Shown one piece after another: positions 5,354 to 5,977 of a stretch of DNA of 5,977 nt. Position 1 is the first letter of the stretch. Each line of letters opens with the position of its first letter. A program made the translations under genes and the position numbers. This DNA is from Candidatus Nitrosopumilus sp. (GTDB lineage: Archaea; Thermoproteota; Nitrososphaeria; Nitrososphaerales; Nitrosopumilaceae), in assembly GCA_030637455.1 (NCBI GenBank), contig DAOWGL010000020.1:1-5977 (forward strand), read 5' to 3'. The notes beneath the pieces were generated by a model, which was not told the origin of the DNA, ran no database searches, and saw only the letters and a program-made list of their open reading frames with translations.

Positions 5354-5542
5354 TTATGTTACTTTAATTGCGTATTTGCCTTTAGTAGTAATTCCTAAAG
5401 TTTTAGAAATTTCTGAATTTGTTGGATCAACTACTAGTACAACTCCATTCCAATCTGGTGTCAAGTCTGATGATTTACAATTAGGACAAACTTTTAGAGT
5501 TGTTACATGTTTACATTTGCGGCATGCCATTTCTCGTGCCAT
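5354..5542 (-). CDS. spt4: Transcription elongation factor Spt4 (RpoE'')
   Basis: A 62-residue zinc-ribbon protein that pairs with the NGN domain of Spt5. Together they clamp onto RNA polymerase and raise processivity. The zinc site is C7-x2-C10 (ACRKCK) and C19-x2-C22 (VCPNCK). It is followed by the family stretches DLTPDWNGVVLVVDP (26-40), NSEISKTLGI (42-51) and GKYAIKV (55-61). Length is normal for archaeal Spt4. The start ATG at 5542 comes one base after the rpo7 stop (TAG-A-ATG), pointing to translational coupling; Met5 is a possible alternative but would leave only one residue before the zinc site. The rpo7-spt4 order is a widely conserved archaeal arrangement. Confidence 0.95.
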   Translation of the reverse strand: MAREMACRKCKHVTTLKVCPNCKSSDLTPDWNGVVLVVDPTNSEISKTLGITTKGKYAIKVT

Positions 5543-5543
5543 T

Positions 5544-5977
5544 CTAACTAGCCTCTACTTTTTCTTCTTTTGCTGGCTCTTCTTTGCCACTGCTGGCTTT
5601 CTTAATTTCTTCTACAATCCAATCGTCTGCACCAAGGAATGGCTGTCTACATGTAATTCCAATCTTGCCCATTGCAGCAGCTTTTCCTAATGATACTGCA
5701 GTGATTCTTGCACGAAGTGTAGAACCAACTTTTAATGTTCTACCGCTTTGATTTGCTAATATCATTCCAGATTTTACGTCACTCTTAAGATAATCATCCA
5801 TCACTTGTGACAAGTGAAGTAATGCATCAGTTGGACCAATTCTTACAAATGCTCCAAAGTCTGTAATATCTACAATTTCACCTTGAACGATTTCTTGTAA
5901 TTTTGGATAAAATGTTAATGCTTCAAATTCAACTTTATGGAATGTTCCGCCATCACCGGCAATCATTTTTCCCATCT
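5544..5977 (-). CDS. rpo7: RNA polymerase subunit Rpo7 (RpoE'), C-terminal part, runs off the right edge
   Basis: The last 144 or so codons of the archaeal homologue of eukaryotic Rpb7. With Rpo4 it forms the RNA polymerase stalk, which binds emerging RNA and aids open-complex formation. Counting from the Met at 5975, residues 1-30 are the end of the N-terminal RNP-like domain (MIAGDGGTFHKVEFEALTF, matching the family's GDG-x-HKVEF stretch). Residues 31-110 form the S1 RNA-binding domain (GEIVDITDFGAFVRIG, then LLHLSQVMDDY and LRARITAVSL). GKIGITCRQPFLG (about 103-115) follows, then a Glu/Lys-rich tail. The family is usually 180-200 residues, and the Met at 5975 is internal. The true start therefore lies beyond the window, with about 45-50 residues missing. 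The stop TAG is one base from the spt4 start. The charged low-complexity tail (KEEPAKEEKVEAS) looks like a lineage-specific extension. Confidence 0.95.
   Translation of the reverse strand, partial: MGKMIAGDGGTFHKVEFEALTFYPKLQEIVQGEIVDITDFGAFVRIGPTDALLHLSQVMDDYLKSDVKSGMILANQSGRTLKVGSTLRARITAVSLGKAAAMGKIGITCRQPFLGADDWIVEEIKKASSGKEEPAKEEKVEAS
5552..5556 (-). promoter_or_regulatory. Possible Shine-Dalgarno sequence for spt4
   Basis: The minus strand reads AGAGG nine bases before the spt4 ATG, inside the last codons of rpo7. It is the best Shine-Dalgarno-like sequence before any start in this window. It fits the idea that internal operon genes use ribosome binding sites while first genes are leaderless. 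Confidence 0.3.

Noticed and set aside
5376..5690. 104-codon plus-strand ORF across spt4 and the rpo7 3' end.
   Set aside because: It lies antisense to two unmistakable conserved genes and has a Phe/Cys-rich, shadow-like composition. The same reasoning removes the antisense ORFs at 789-1001, 1188-1403, 2593-2898, 3853-4041 and 5110-5337.
5544..5975. Reading Rpo7 as a complete 143-residue protein starting at the Met at 5975.
   Set aside because: The family has an N-terminal RNP-like domain of about 80 residues, and this Met falls in its conserved middle. The gene simply continues past the window edge.
1..5977. Mobile elements, CRISPR repeats, tRNA or rRNA genes, C/D-box RNAs, toxin-antitoxin or defence genes.
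   Set aside because: I looked for terminal inverted repeats, regularly spaced repeats, tRNA-like arms and C/D box pairs in the intergenic stretches and found none that I could support.

Overview
The window looks like chromosomal DNA of an ammonia-oxidising archaeon of the Nitrosopumilus type (Thaumarchaeota/Nitrososphaerota). It is AT-rich (about one-third G+C by eye). It carries the archaeal RNA polymerase subunit Rpo7 and the elongation factor Spt4 as a tight pair. Most genes have a TATA-like box 24-33 bases before the start codon and no Shine-Dalgarno sequence, as expected for leaderless archaeal transcripts. One secreted protein carries sequence signatures that I associate with thaumarchaeal exported proteins. 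The genus assignment is inference.

Layout from left to right. (1) 71-1432, minus strand: an exported protein with a signal peptide, a two-cysteine module and two tandem beta-sandwich-like repeats. (2) 1433-2236: a region of small genes. It holds a doubtful 25-residue ORF (minus), a 103-residue protein of unknown function (plus) and a 35-residue single-pass membrane peptide (minus). The palindrome TTCTAGAA occurs three times here, each time at a promoter. (3) 2237-4506, plus strand: L-aspartate dehydrogenase (nadX), quinolinate synthase (nadA) and a small TPR protein 11 bases behind nadA. (4) 4503-5977, minus strand: quinolinate phosphoribosyltransferase (nadC), Spt4, and the C-terminal part of Rpo7, which runs off the right edge. 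The two halves converge, and the stop codons of the TPR gene and nadC overlap within one TTAA.

Together nadX, nadA and nadC encode the whole de novo route from aspartate to nicotinate mononucleotide: aspartate to iminoaspartate (NadX, in place of the flavoenzyme NadB), iminoaspartate plus dihydroxyacetone phosphate to quinolinate (NadA, 4Fe-4S), then quinolinate plus PRPP to NaMN (NadC). The NAD genes are split between two opposing transcription units rather than one operon. nadC lies directly behind the rpo7-spt4 pair but appears to have its own promoter.

I see no mobile element, CRISPR array, tRNA or rRNA. This is mainly a core-metabolism locus. The less ordinary items are the TTCTAGAA palindromes, the two TTG-initiated NAD genes, the tiny membrane peptide, the unrecognised 103-residue protein, and the TPR gene attached to nadA.
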